DNA of 64,000 nt. Source: Inquilinus sp052078665. GTDB taxonomy: Bacteria > Pseudomonadota > Alphaproteobacteria > DSM-16000 > Inquilinaceae. The notes beneath the pieces were generated by a model that saw only the letters and a list, made by a program, of their open reading frames with translations, was not told the DNA's origin and did not search any database. Shown here one piece after another: positions 36,173 through 44,032 of the stretch; position 1 is the stretch's first letter; every line of letters begins with the position of its first letter. The stretch covers positions 1-64,000 of the forward strand of contig NZ_JBQJIK010000022.1 in the NCBI RefSeq assembly GCF_052078665.1. The letters run 5' to 3'. The translations under genes were made by a program, and so were the position numbers.

Positions 36173-36595
36173 ATGCAGCCGGCGATCGAGGCCGAGGCGG
36201 TGGAGGCGATCATCCGCGACGGCGTGCCGCTGATCGGCGCCTTCGGGGTGACGGTCACGGCGCTGGGGGCGGGCACGGCGACGCTGGTGATGCCCTGCCG
36301 CGAGGATTTCGTGCGGCCGGGCGGCACCATCACCGGCCCGGCCCTGTTCGGCCTGGCCGATGTGGCGCTCTACGCCGCGGTGCTCAGCCGGGTCGGCCGG
36401 GTCGAACTGGCGGTGACCACCTCGATGGCGATCAACTTCCTGCGCCGCCCGGCCCTGGTGCCGGTGATCGCCGAGGCCCGCCTGCTCAAGCTCGGCAAGC
36501 GCCTGGCCTATGGCGAGGTGCTGCTGTTCTCCGAGGGCGAGCCGGAGCCGGTGGCGCACGCCACCGGCACCTATTCGATCCCGCCGCCCGGGTGA
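36173..36595 (+). CDS. PaaI-like hotdog thioesterase, 140 aa
   Basis: Acyl-CoA thioesterase-like hotdog protein. The helix-strand core with PGGTITGPALFGLADVALYAAV (about 51-72, split across the family's active-site Asn/Asp position) and TTSMAINFLRRPAL fits the PaaI/4HBT group. The ATG at 36173 is chosen over 36131 because GAGGGAGGG lies seven bases before it. It is divergent from the enoyl-CoA hydratase gene and convergent with the RTX gene. Confidence 0.85.
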   Translation: MQPAIEAEAVEAIIRDGVPLIGAFGVTVTALGAGTATLVMPCREDFVRPGGTITGPALFGLADVALYAAVLSRVGRVELAVTTSMAINFLRRPALVPVIAEARLLKLGKRLAYGEVLLFSEGEPEPVAHATGTYSIPPPG

Positions 36596-36602
36596 CGAAC
36601 CG

Positions 36603-38450
36603 CTACAGCACGAAGTCGCCGGCCTGGAGCGCGAGGGCCCTCGTCAGCACGATGTGGAAGTCGGAGGCGCCGTCGCCGTTCACGTCGCCGGCGATGGTGG
36701 TGGTGGAGCCCGATACCGCATAGCGCAGCTGCCCGGCGACATGGCCGAAGCCGGCCGCACCGATGAAGCTGAAGGCTTGGTCGCCGGCCGCCGTGGTTCT
36801 GGCGTCGATGATCGAAAGGTCGATCCTGTCGCCCTGCGACCGGGTGAAGTCGGTGATCCGGTCGGCATTCGCGCCGACGGCGCTGTACGACGCGGAGGAG
36901 AAGGCGAAGCGGTCGGCGCCGGCGCCGCCGGCCAGGGTGTCCCGCCCGGCCCAGCCGTTCAGCACATTGGCGCCACCGTCGCCTGTGATGGTGTCGTTCC
37001 CGGCCGAACCGGTGATGTTCTCGATGCCGGTGTAGACGTCGCCGAGCGCCTCGCCAGACGATCCGACCCGGACGCCCAGATTGACCGTGACGCCGGCCGC
37101 CGCCGTCGCATAGGAGGCGGTGTCCAGTCCGGTGCCGCCGTCCAGGGAATCCGCGCCGCCGCCGCCGCGAAGCACGTCGTTGCCGCCTTCGCCGCGCAAC
37201 GTGTTGGCGCCGGCACTGCCGGTCAGCAGATCCGCGCCCTGGCTGCCGGTGATGTGCTCGATGCCGAAATAGGTGTCGCCTTGGGCATAGCCGCCGGCGC
37301 CTTGGCCGGTCGCGAGGTTGGCGGTGACGCCCGTGGCGCTCTCCCAATAGGTCGCCGTGTCGGCACCGTTGCCGCCGTCCAGCCGGTCGGCGCCCGATCC
37401 GCCCCGCAGGACATCGTCGCCGTCGAATCCGAAAAGCCTGTCGTTGCCGGCCAGGCCCGACAGCACATTGTTGCCGATCCCGCCCGAGATGGAATTGGCC
37501 AGGCCGTTGCCCGTGCCCGACAGGTTGAGGCCGAGGGCATATTCCACCAGGACGAGATTCTCGATCGCTTCGAAACCGGCGAGCGACAGCGACAGCGACA
37601 GCGAGCCTTCGATCCCGTCGATGCCGCCGTCGGCATACTCCCTGATCTCGTCGAGAAACACGCCGGCCGGGGAGAAGTCTTGCGCGCCGACGACATAGAC
37701 GTCGCCATCGGCGCCGCCGTCGAGATAGTCGACCCCGCTGCCGCCGATCAGGCGGTCGGATCCGGCGTCGCCATAGAGCCGATCGTCGCCCGCGCCGCCC
37801 GCGATCGTGTCGTTTCCTTCGTCGCCGGAGCAGTTGTCCTCGTCGTCACCGCCGTCGACCTGGTCGCTTCCCGCGCCGGCGCGGATCTCGTCGTCACCCG
37901 AACCGCCGTAAAGCTGGTCGTTGCCCACGGCAAGGCGATAGACGAAATCGTCGCCGGAGCCGCCATCCATGTAGTTCGTGCCGTCTCCGTCGGAGCGCAG
38001 GTAGTCATCGTCGCCGCCGCCGTAGATGTAGGTCGTCAGGCCGGCTGCGGTATTGTGGCCGACATAGATATTGTCGTTTCCGGCATCTCCGGAATACACA
38101 CCTGAATCGCCTCTCCTGTCGTCGATGTAGTCGTCGCCATAGCCGCCATAGAGCTGGTCGTTGCCGCTGTAACCGTCGATGTAGTCGTCGCCGTAGTCGC
38201 CGTAGAGCTTATCGTTGCCGTCATTGGAGTCGCCGTAGGAGGTGCCGCCGTCGAGATCGTCGTCGCCGTAGCCGCCATGGATCGTGTCGTCGCCGAGGTC
38301 GCCGTACAGATAGTCGTCGCCGTAGCCGCCGTTGATCAGGTCGGCGCCGGAATCGCCCCGAACGAAGTCGTCGTCGCCATAGGCGTTGATTTCGTCGTCG
38401 TTTACGGTTCCGTTCAGGATGTCCTTATTGCCGGTGCCATTGATCGCCAT
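36603..38450 (-). CDS. RTX (hemolysin-type calcium-binding repeat) secreted protein, 615 aa
   Basis: Nearly the whole chain is GGxGxDxLx nonapeptide repeats of the RTX kind (for example YGDYGDDYIDGYSGNDQLYG and GGAGDDRLYGDAGSDRLIGG), which form calcium beta-rolls. The first 200 residues use an unusual Asp/Tyr-rich form (GGYGDDYLYGD). The last about 110 residues (DRITDFTRSQGDRIDLS, TTTIAGDVNGDGASDFHI) are the serralysin C-terminal secretion module, and the chain ends LALQAGDFVL as type I substrates do. No catalytic domain and no ABC/MFP exporter genes are adjacent, so it is probably an extracellular structural or adhesive protein sent out by a distant system. Confidence 0.93.
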   Translation of the reverse strand: MAINGTGNKDILNGTVNDDEINAYGDDDFVRGDSGADLINGGYGDDYLYGDLGDDTIHGGYGDDDLDGGTSYGDSNDGNDKLYGDYGDDYIDGYSGNDQLYGGYGDDYIDDRRGDSGVYSGDAGNDNIYVGHNTAAGLTTYIYGGGDDDYLRSDGDGTNYMDGGSGDDFVYRLAVGNDQLYGGSGDDEIRAGAGSDQVDGGDDEDNCSGDEGNDTIAGGAGDDRLYGDAGSDRLIGGSGVDYLDGGADGDVYVVGAQDFSPAGVFLDEIREYADGGIDGIEGSLSLSLSLAGFEAIENLVLVEYALGLNLSGTGNGLANSISGGIGNNVLSGLAGNDRLFGFDGDDVLRGGSGADRLDGGNGADTATYWESATGVTANLATGQGAGGYAQGDTYFGIEHITGSQGADLLTGSAGANTLRGEGGNDVLRGGGGADSLDGGTGLDTASYATAAAGVTVNLGVRVGSSGEALGDVYTGIENITGSAGNDTITGDGGANVLNGWAGRDTLAGGAGADRFAFSSASYSAVGANADRITDFTRSQGDRIDLSIIDARTTAAGDQAFSFIGAAGFGHVAGQLRYAVSGSTTTIAGDVNGDGASDFHIVLTRALALQAGDFVL

Positions 38451-38792
38451 GTCAGCCTTCCTACTCGTCCTTGTTTCCGCAGATTTCAGTCAGCGTGCCA
38501 CGGCCCGACGGCGGCGGCGTCATCTGAACAGGGGATGCGCAGCGATAAAAAATATGCGGCGGTGGAGGTTCGTCCGGCTCGGACCGGCCGTCTGGCGAGG
38601 ACGGGCCGGCGAACCAAGCCGCGGGCGGCTTACGGCGACGGTATAATGATACCGTTCTGCTAACATACTGCCGGATCGACGCTTTTTTCCGTTGACGGCG
38701 GCAGCTCCGGCGCGTAGACAGCCGCCTCTCGCCGGGCCCCTCCCCAGGGTGGCCGGCGGCATCCGTTCCCGACCCTCGATCAAGGGCCCGTC
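38451..38792. promoter_or_regulatory. RTX/rplM divergent intergenic region: rplM promoter and an 18-bp palindrome
   Basis: This 342-base gap has no gene. TTGACG (38692-38697), 17 bases, TAGACA (38715-38720) is a fair promoter for rplM with a leader of about 65 bases. Further up is ACGGTAT-AATG-ATACCGT (38638-38655), a perfect palindrome with seven-base arms that could be an operator for either gene. A TATAAT string in it has no -35 partner. The rplM leader may hold an L13 autoregulatory structure, which I cannot verify by eye. Confidence 0.5.
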
Positions 38793-39251
38793 ATGAAGAC
38801 ATATTCCGCCAAGCCCGCCGAGGTGGAGAAGAAGTGGATCGTGGTCGACGCCGACGGCGTCGTTCTCGGTCGGCTCGCCAGCATCATCGCGATGCGCCTT
38901 CGCGGCAAGCACAAGACCATCTTCACCCCGCACGTCGACACCGGCGACAACGTCATCGTCGTCAATGCCGAGAAGGTCCGCCTGACCGGCAACAAGCGCC
39001 AGGACAGCATCTTCTACTGGCACACCGGCTATGCCGGCGGCATCAAGGGCCGGTCCAAGGGCCAGATCCTCGATGGCGCCCATCCGGAGCGTGTGATCGA
39101 GAAGGCGGTCGAGCGCATGATCACCCGCGGCCCGCTGGGCCGGAAGGTCATGGGCAACCTCAAGGTCTATGCCGGTGCGGCGCATCCGCACGAGGCGCAG
39201 CAGCCCGAGGTGCTGGACGTCGCTGCCATGAATCCGAAGAACAAGAGGTAA
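38793..39251 (+). CDS. rplM: 50S ribosomal protein L13, 152 aa
   Basis: Ribosomal protein of the large subunit, one of the early assembly proteins. MKTYSAKPAEVEKKWIVVDA begins the family, with VLGRLASIIAMRLRGKHK (about 29-46), GDNVIVVNAEKVRLTGNK and the C-terminal GNLKVYAGAAHPHEAQQPE. Length agrees with other alphaproteobacteria. Followed by rpsI after four bases; the rpsI ribosome site AGGTAAGG overlaps the stop codon of rplM, so the two are coupled. Confidence 0.98.
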   Translation: MKTYSAKPAEVEKKWIVVDADGVVLGRLASIIAMRLRGKHKTIFTPHVDTGDNVIVVNAEKVRLTGNKRQDSIFYWHTGYAGGIKGRSKGQILDGAHPERVIEKAVERMITRGPLGRKVMGNLKVYAGAAHPHEAQQPEVLDVAAMNPKNKR

Positions 39252-39255
39252 GGCC

Positions 39256-39732
39256 GTGGCCGATCTGCAGTCCCTCTCCGATCTGAAGCCGACCCTCGAA
39301 GGCGCCGTGGCCGAGGCCGCGCCGGTGGCGCCGAAGCGCGACGCCCAGGGCCGCTCCTACGGCACCGGCCGCCGCAAGAACGCGGTCGCCCGCGTCTGGA
39401 TCAAGCCCGGCACCGGCAAGGTCACCGTCAACGGCCACGACCAGGAGGTCTACTTCGCCCGCCCGGTGCTGCGCATGCTGCTGAAGCAGCCGTTCGAGGT
39501 GTGCGACCGGTCGTACCAGTTCGACGTCGTCTGCACCGTCAAGGGCGGTGGCCTCTCCGGCCAGGCCGGCGCGGTCCGCCATGGCCTCAGCCGCGCGCTG
39601 GAGCACTACGAGCCGACCCTGCGCCCGACGCTCAAGGCCCACGGCTTCCTGACCCGCGACTCGCGCGTGGTCGAGCGCAAGAAGTACGGCAAGTCCGGCG
39701 CCCGCAAGAGCTTCCAGTTCTCCAAGCGCTGA
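39256..39732 (+). CDS. rpsI: 30S ribosomal protein S9, 158 aa
   Basis: Small-subunit ribosomal protein whose C-terminal KKYGKSGARKSFQFSKR tail (ending K-R) reaches the P-site tRNA. GTG start at 39256. An N-terminal extension of about 25 residues precedes the core YGTGRRKNAVARVWIKPGTG (about 35-54), as usual in this class. The 3' end lies on the opposite strand of the tail of the secreted transglycosylase-like frame, a 101-base convergent overlap. A terminator follows at 39758. Confidence 0.98.
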   Translation: MADLQSLSDLKPTLEGAVAEAAPVAPKRDAQGRSYGTGRRKNAVARVWIKPGTGKVTVNGHDQEVYFARPVLRMLLKQPFEVCDRSYQFDVVCTVKGGGLSGQAGAVRHGLSRALEHYEPTLRPTLKAHGFLTRDSRVVERKKYGKSGARKSFQFSKR

Positions 39733-40564
39733 TCCGCACGTCGGATCCAATGTTCGGAAAGGGTCGCCTTCGGGCGCCCCTTTTTCGTTCCGGGGGTCGC
39801 CTTCGGGGCGAGGGCGTGGTCGCGACCAGGGTCGGGGTCACCACGGCCGGTCCGGCGGGGGCGGCGACGGTCGTCGCCACGGTCGGGATCACCGCCGGCT
39901 TGGTCGGCTGGATGGCGGTGACGCCGGCGAAGCGGCGGCCGTAATCGCTGATCCGCACGCCGTTGTCGTCGGCCGGGTCGTAGGCGCCGGCGGTGGCGAT
40001 GAAGCGCTCGGTCCCGTCCGGCCCGCCCAGATGCATCATGGCGCGCAGCCCGTCCCAGGTGATCGGCACGCCGGCGACATAGCCGCCGATGCGCCGGTTC
40101 AGGCCGCGCTGCGCGATCTCGCGGTCGAGATGGGCGAGGTGCAGGCGGAAGGCCGCGATCTGCGCCGCAGGCGTGTCCAGGTAGTCGCCGATCGACCGGA
40201 CCCCGGGATAGCCCGGGATGTGGAAGCTGCCGCGCCAGCGGTTGCGCGTGTCCTCGGCCGTCAGCTTCTCGCCCGGGTCGTAGATGCCGGCGATCGCCGC
40301 CGCCGATTCGCCGAGCTGGAACAGCCCGGCATAGCCGCCCTTGTTCATCTGCAGCGGGTCGTGGCTGCTCTCGGCCGCGGCCAGCAGCTCGGCGAAGGCG
40401 TGGTCGCCGGAATGCGGGATGTCCGAATCGATCGGGAAGGCGGGGCTGAGCGGCGGGGCGGAGACAGCCAGATCCGGCGCCGGGGGATGGCTGGCCGGCG
40501 CGGCCGTCATCAGCAGGCTGCCGGCGACGATGGCCAGCACGGCGTTGCGTCGCGATGAGGTCAT
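39632..40564 (-). CDS. Exported transglycosylase-like protein with run-on tail, 310 aa
   Basis: A signal peptide (about 1-26) precedes a lysozyme/transglycosylase-like domain: LLAAAESSHDPLQMNKGGYAG (candidate catalytic Glu about 65) and GLFQLGE take the places of the ES..GLMQ motifs of SLT enzymes, and MMHLGGPDGTERF resembles the AHLGG element of phage-type muramidases. From about residue 225 the chain is Pro/Ala/Thr-rich, then basic, and its last 34 codons are antisense to rpsI while the frame also reads through the rpsI terminator. This suggests that the normal stop has been lost or shifted. Likely acts on peptidoglycan in the periplasm. Confidence 0.62.
   Translation of the reverse strand: MTSSRRNAVLAIVAGSLLMTAAPASHPPAPDLAVSAPPLSPAFPIDSDIPHSGDHAFAELLAAAESSHDPLQMNKGGYAGLFQLGESAAAIAGIYDPGEKLTAEDTRNRWRGSFHIPGYPGVRSIGDYLDTPAAQIAAFRLHLAHLDREIAQRGLNRRIGGYVAGVPITWDGLRAMMHLGGPDGTERFIATAGAYDPADDNGVRISDYGRRFAGVTAIQPTKPAVIPTVATTVAAPAGPAVVTPTLVATTPSPRRRPPERKRGARRRPFPNIGSDVRISAWRTGSSCGRRTCRTSCARPRASRGSGSRGP
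39758..39786 (+). terminator. Rho-independent terminator of rplM-rpsI
   Basis: Stem GGGTCGCC (39761-39768) and GGCGCCCC (39773-39780) with a TTCG loop and one mismatch, flanked by AAA before and TTTTT after (39781-39785). The UUCG-type loop and U-run are classic. It lies 28 bases past the rpsI stop. Confidence 0.9.
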
Positions 40565-40663
40565 CCGATCGCCGCTCTGGTGGGGTCCGCGGCCCGCATG
40601 GTGCCGGCCGAAGCGGGGCGAGGCAAGCAGACTTTGCCGGGTGGGACAGTGTGACTCAGACGC

Positions 40664-41218
40664 TCAGCGTCCGCCCGGGCTGACGACCTTGACGAAGCGC
40701 ACCGGCCCGCCCTCGGCGCGATAGGCGTAGGGCCGGTCGCTGGCCAGGCGCAGCGCATGGCCGGCGGGGGCGGTCAGGGCGGCGCCGTCGACCTCCAGCA
40801 CCAGCGTCCCTTCGATCACCTGGATCAGCTCGACCGTCCCGGCCGGGTCCGGGCTGGCGTCGTAGCGGGCGCCGGCCGCGAGCGCCCAGTCCCACAGCTC
40901 GGCCCGGCCGCCAGAGGCGACCAGGCGGGCGCTGCCGGCCTCGGTCTGCCACATCGTCGCGAACTCCCCGGGCGGGATCAGCCGGGCCGCAGCCGCCGCC
41001 TCGCCGCCCACCAGCTCGCCGAAGCCGATGCCGAGGGCGGTGGCGATCTCCGCCAGCGTGGCGATGCTCGGATTGGTCTCGGCCTTCTCGATCAGCGCCA
41101 GCATGCGGGGCGACACGCCGCTGCGCTCGGCCAGCGCCGCCTGGCTCAGGCCGCGCGACTGGCGCTCCTGCCGCAGCCGCCGGGCGATCCGCTGCAGCAC
41201 CTCTTGCGACGATGTCAT
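40664..41218 (-). CDS. XRE family regulator with C-terminal cupin domain, 184 aa
   Basis: Residues 8-65 form an XRE helix-turn-helix (QERQSRGLSQAALAERSGVS, EKAETNPSIATLAEIATALG), and residues 100-180 a small cupin barrel (PAGTVELIQVIEGTLVLEVD, PAGHALRLASDRPYAYRAEG). This build is that of PuuR/SutR-like repressors that bind small amino-acid-like ligands. It is divergent from an aminotransferase gene at 41303, the probable target. Operator candidate at 41257. Confidence 0.92.
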   Translation of the reverse strand: MTSSQEVLQRIARRLRQERQSRGLSQAALAERSGVSPRMLALIEKAETNPSIATLAEIATALGIGFGELVGGEAAAAARLIPPGEFATMWQTEAGSARLVASGGRAELWDWALAAGARYDASPDPAGTVELIQVIEGTLVLEVDGAALTAPAGHALRLASDRPYAYRAEGGPVRFVKVVSPGGR

Positions 41219-41256
41219 CGGCGGTCACCTCGTTTGCATCTTGTTGCCGGTCGAGA

Positions 41257-41270
41257 TGTAATATATTGCA
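41257..41270. promoter_or_regulatory. Operator candidate between xre-cupin and aminotransferase genes
   Basis: TGTAATA-TATTGCA (41257-41270), an inverted repeat with one mismatch and a pure AT core in a 70% GC setting. It lies 39 bases upstream of the XRE gene start and 33 bases upstream of the aminotransferase start, suitable for repressing both. A plus-strand TTGTTG (41241-41246) would be a weak -35 for it. Confidence 0.5.
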
Positions 41271-41302
41271 GAACGCATGGCGACGGATTTCGGAGCGCGG
41301 CG

Positions 41303-42424
41303 ATGACCTTTCAGGCTTTCGAGCTCGAGCAGTGGCAGTCGGAGTGGGAGCACACGGTCGAGTACAACCTTGCCGACAGTTCGGTGCGCTGCGCCGCGGT
41401 GCGCGAGGTGCTGGGGCCGGATGCGGTCGACCGGCTGCTCGACCAGGTACTGTTCTACCCGCAGGTCAACGGCACCGATGCGCTGCGGGCGCGGATCGCC
41501 GGGCTGTACCAGGGCGCCACGGCCGACCAGGTGCTGGTCACGGCCGGCGCGTCCGAGGCCAACCAGATCCTGTGCCAGGCGCTGCTGTCGCCGGGCGACG
41601 AGATCGTGGTGATGGAGCCGGGCTATCGCCAAATCTGGGGCATCGCCCGCAACCTGAGCTGCACGGTGAAGAGCTTCCCGCTGCTGCCGGACGACGGCTG
41701 GCGGCCGGATCTCGACGCGCTCGAGGCCGCGGTCGGGCCGCGCACCCGGATGATCGCCATCGTCAACCCGAACAACCCGACCGGCAGCATCCTGACGGCG
41801 GCGGAGGCGGCGCGGATCACCGCCATCGCCCGCAAGGCCGGCGCCTGGCTGCATGTCGACGAGGTCTATCGCGGCACCGAGCGGCTGGCCGACACCGAGA
41901 CGCCGAGCTTCTGGGGCGGCTACGAGCGCGTTGTGGTGGTCGGCAGCCTGTCCAAGGCCTATGGCCTGGCCGGGCTGCGAATCGGCTGGCTGGTCGGGCC
42001 GAAGGCGCTGGTCGAGGATGCGTGGCGCCGGCACGAATATGTCGTCATCGCCACCGCCGGCCCGTCGATGCTGCTGGCCGAGCTGGCGCTGGAGCCGGCG
42101 ACCCGCACCCGGCTGATGGCCCGGCAGCGCGAGCTGTCGCGGCGCGGCTGGGAGGGGCTGGAACGCTGGATCGGCGCCAACTCCGACCTGGTCTCGGCGG
42201 TGCCGCCGGCGGCCACGGCGCTGGGTTTCGTCCGGGTCCATCTCGACCTGTCCTCGGTCGCGGTGGCCAACGCCATCCGCCGTCGGTCCTCGGTGCTGGT
42301 GGCGCCGGGCGTGTATCTCGGCGCCGAGCATCACCTGCGCATCACCCATGGCTACGAGCACGCCCCGGCCGCGCTGGACCGCATTTCCACCGTGCTGCGG
42401 GACCTGAAGGCCGGGCGCGTCTGA
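41303..42424 (+). CDS. PLP-dependent class I/II aminotransferase, 373 aa
   Basis: Fold-type I aminotransferase. VTAGASEANQILCQALLSPG (about 79-98) binds the cofactor phosphate, NPNNPTGS (about 157-164) is the substrate loop, DEVYRG the Asp/Tyr pair and SLSKAYGLAGLRIGW carries the PLP lysine (about 219). The N-terminus (AFELEQWQSEWEHTVEYNLA) resembles the subgroup with VioD/capreomycidine-synthase-like members, but the substrate cannot be told. The divergent XRE-cupin regulator suggests induction by an amino acid. The true start is ATG 41303; the upstream extension is an artefact. Confidence 0.9.
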   Translation: MTFQAFELEQWQSEWEHTVEYNLADSSVRCAAVREVLGPDAVDRLLDQVLFYPQVNGTDALRARIAGLYQGATADQVLVTAGASEANQILCQALLSPGDEIVVMEPGYRQIWGIARNLSCTVKSFPLLPDDGWRPDLDALEAAVGPRTRMIAIVNPNNPTGSILTAAEAARITAIARKAGAWLHVDEVYRGTERLADTETPSFWGGYERVVVVGSLSKAYGLAGLRIGWLVGPKALVEDAWRRHEYVVIATAGPSMLLAELALEPATRTRLMARQRELSRRGWEGLERWIGANSDLVSAVPPAATALGFVRVHLDLSSVAVANAIRRRSSVLVAPGVYLGAEHHLRITHGYEHAPAALDRISTVLRDLKAGRV

Positions 42425-42513
42425 CGCAATCCGGAAATGACGGCGAAGCCGGTTCGGCCGGCCCCCGGAATGTGTTAAGTCATCGCTGACTCATTCTGAC
42501 CGAGGGCAAGGCG

Positions 42514-43476
42514 ATGCCGGCGACGGTGTTCATCGATGGCGAGGCTGGAACGACGGGGCTGCAGATCCGCGACCGTCTGGCCCGCCGTGCCGATGTCGAA
42601 ATCGTCAGCCTGGCCGATGCCGAGCGCAAGGACCCGGCGGCCCGCCGCCGGCTGCTGAACTCGGTCGACGCCGCGATCCTGTGCCTGCCGGACGACGCCG
42701 CGCGCGAGGCGGTGGCGATGGTCGAGAACCCGGCTGTGCGGGTGATCGACGCCTCGACCGCCTATCGCACCGCCGAGGGCTGGACCTACGGTTTCCCCGA
42801 GCTGGCGCCCGGCCAGGCCGAGGCGGTGGCGGCGTCCAGGCGCATCTCCAACCCCGGCTGCTACCCGACCGGCGGCATCGCCCTGCTGCGGCCGCTGATC
42901 GACCGCGGCCTGGTGCCGGCGGACCATCCTGCCACGGTCAACGCGGTCAGCGGCTACACCGGCGGCGGCAAGAGCCTGATCGCCCGCTACGAGGTCGAGA
43001 AGAAGGGCCCGCCCTTCTACCTGTACGGGCTGAAGCTGGCGCACAAGCACGTGCCGGAGCTGCAGCGCTGGTCCGGCCTGGCCCATGCGCCGATCTTCGT
43101 GCCCTCGGTCGGGCACTTCGCCCAGGGCATGCTGGTGTCGCTGCCGCTGCAGCTGTGGGCGCTGCCGAAGCGGCCCTCGGCCGCCGACCTGCACGCGGCG
43201 CTGGCGGAGCACTACCAGGGCCAGGCCTTCGTCTCCGTCGCGCCGCTGGCCGACAGCGAGGCTCTGGCGGAGCTGGAGCCCGAGGCGCTGAACGGCACCA
43301 ACCAGCTGCGCCTGTTCGTCTTCGCCAACGCCAAGGAGCCGCAGGCGCTGCTGGTCGCCCAGCTCGACAATCTCGGCAAGGGCGCGTCGGGTGCTGCGGT
43401 GCAGAACCTCAACCTGGCGCTGGGGCTGGACCCGACCGCCGGGCTGCTGCCGGCACAATCGCAAGCGGCGGAGTAG
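42514..43476 (+). CDS. argC: N-acetyl-gamma-glutamyl-phosphate reductase (short type), 320 aa
   Basis: Third step of arginine synthesis. The N-terminus VFIDGEAGTTGLQIRDRL (about 5-22) is the NADP site of the short AGPR type, SNPGCYPTGG (about 111-120) holds the catalytic Cys, and VNAVSGYTGGGKS and AHKHVPEL follow. In most alphaproteobacteria argC lies right after rpsI; here three genes separate them (39632-42424), so a later insertion is likely. Followed by a gamma-carbonic anhydrase gene after four bases. Confidence 0.96.
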   Translation: MPATVFIDGEAGTTGLQIRDRLARRADVEIVSLADAERKDPAARRRLLNSVDAAILCLPDDAAREAVAMVENPAVRVIDASTAYRTAEGWTYGFPELAPGQAEAVAASRRISNPGCYPTGGIALLRPLIDRGLVPADHPATVNAVSGYTGGGKSLIARYEVEKKGPPFYLYGLKLAHKHVPELQRWSGLAHAPIFVPSVGHFAQGMLVSLPLQLWALPKRPSAADLHAALAEHYQGQAFVSVAPLADSEALAELEPEALNGTNQLRLFVFANAKEPQALLVAQLDNLGKGASGAAVQNLNLALGLDPTAGLLPAQSQAAE

Positions 43477-43480
43477 CCTC

Positions 43481-44032
43481 ATGTCCTCCGGCGCGATCAT
43501 CCTGCCCTACCGCGGCAAGCAGCCGCGGATCGCGGCCGATGCCTTCATCGCGCCCGGCGCGGTGGTGATCGGCGACGTCGAGATCGGGCCGGGGAGCAGC
43601 ATCTGGTTCGGCTGCGTCATCCGCGGCGACCTCAACCCGATCCGCATCGGTTCCCGCACCAACATCCAGGACGGCACCGTCATCCATGTCGCGTCGGCGG
43701 ACGGTCCGGCCCATATCGGCAACGACGTCACCGTCGGCCACATGGCGCTGATCCACGCCTGCACGCTGGCGGACCGCAGCTTCGTCGGCATGAAGGCCCT
43801 GGTCATGGACAAGGTGGTGGTCGAAAGCGGCGCCATGGTCGCGGCCGGGGCGCTGGTCACCCCCGGCAAGCGGGTGCCGGCGGGCCAGCTCTGGTCCGGC
43901 AGCCCGGCGCGGCTGATGCGGGAGCTGACCGCCGACGAACTCGACCATCACCGCAAGGTGGCCGAAAACTACGTCGCCCTCGGCGTCGAATACCGCGCCA
44001 ACGTTCTGCTCGACGCCGGATCGGCGCTCTAG
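43481..44032 (+). CDS. Gamma-carbonic anhydrase family protein, 183 aa
   Basis: Left-handed beta-helix (hexapeptide) trimer protein. The repeats run from about 25 to 140 (FIAPGAVVIGDVEIGPGSSI, VIRGDLNPIRIGSRTNIQDG). The metal histidines are in VIHVAS and VTVGHMALIHACTL (about 69 and 88-93). Members of the YrdA/PaaY group bind metal; carbonic anhydrase activity varies. ATG 43481 is preceded by GGCGGAG. It forms a unit with argC and converges with the acyltransferase gene, overlapping its end by four bases. Confidence 0.9.
   Translation: MSSGAIILPYRGKQPRIAADAFIAPGAVVIGDVEIGPGSSIWFGCVIRGDLNPIRIGSRTNIQDGTVIHVASADGPAHIGNDVTVGHMALIHACTLADRSFVGMKALVMDKVVVESGAMVAAGALVTPGKRVPAGQLWSGSPARLMRELTADELDHHRKVAENYVALGVEYRANVLLDAGSAL

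Noticed and set aside
38641..38650. TATAAT at 38642-38647 as the rplM promoter
   Set aside because: No -35 element is found at 16-18 bases on either strand; TTGACG-N17-TAGACA downstream is better. The TATAAT is part of a palindrome.
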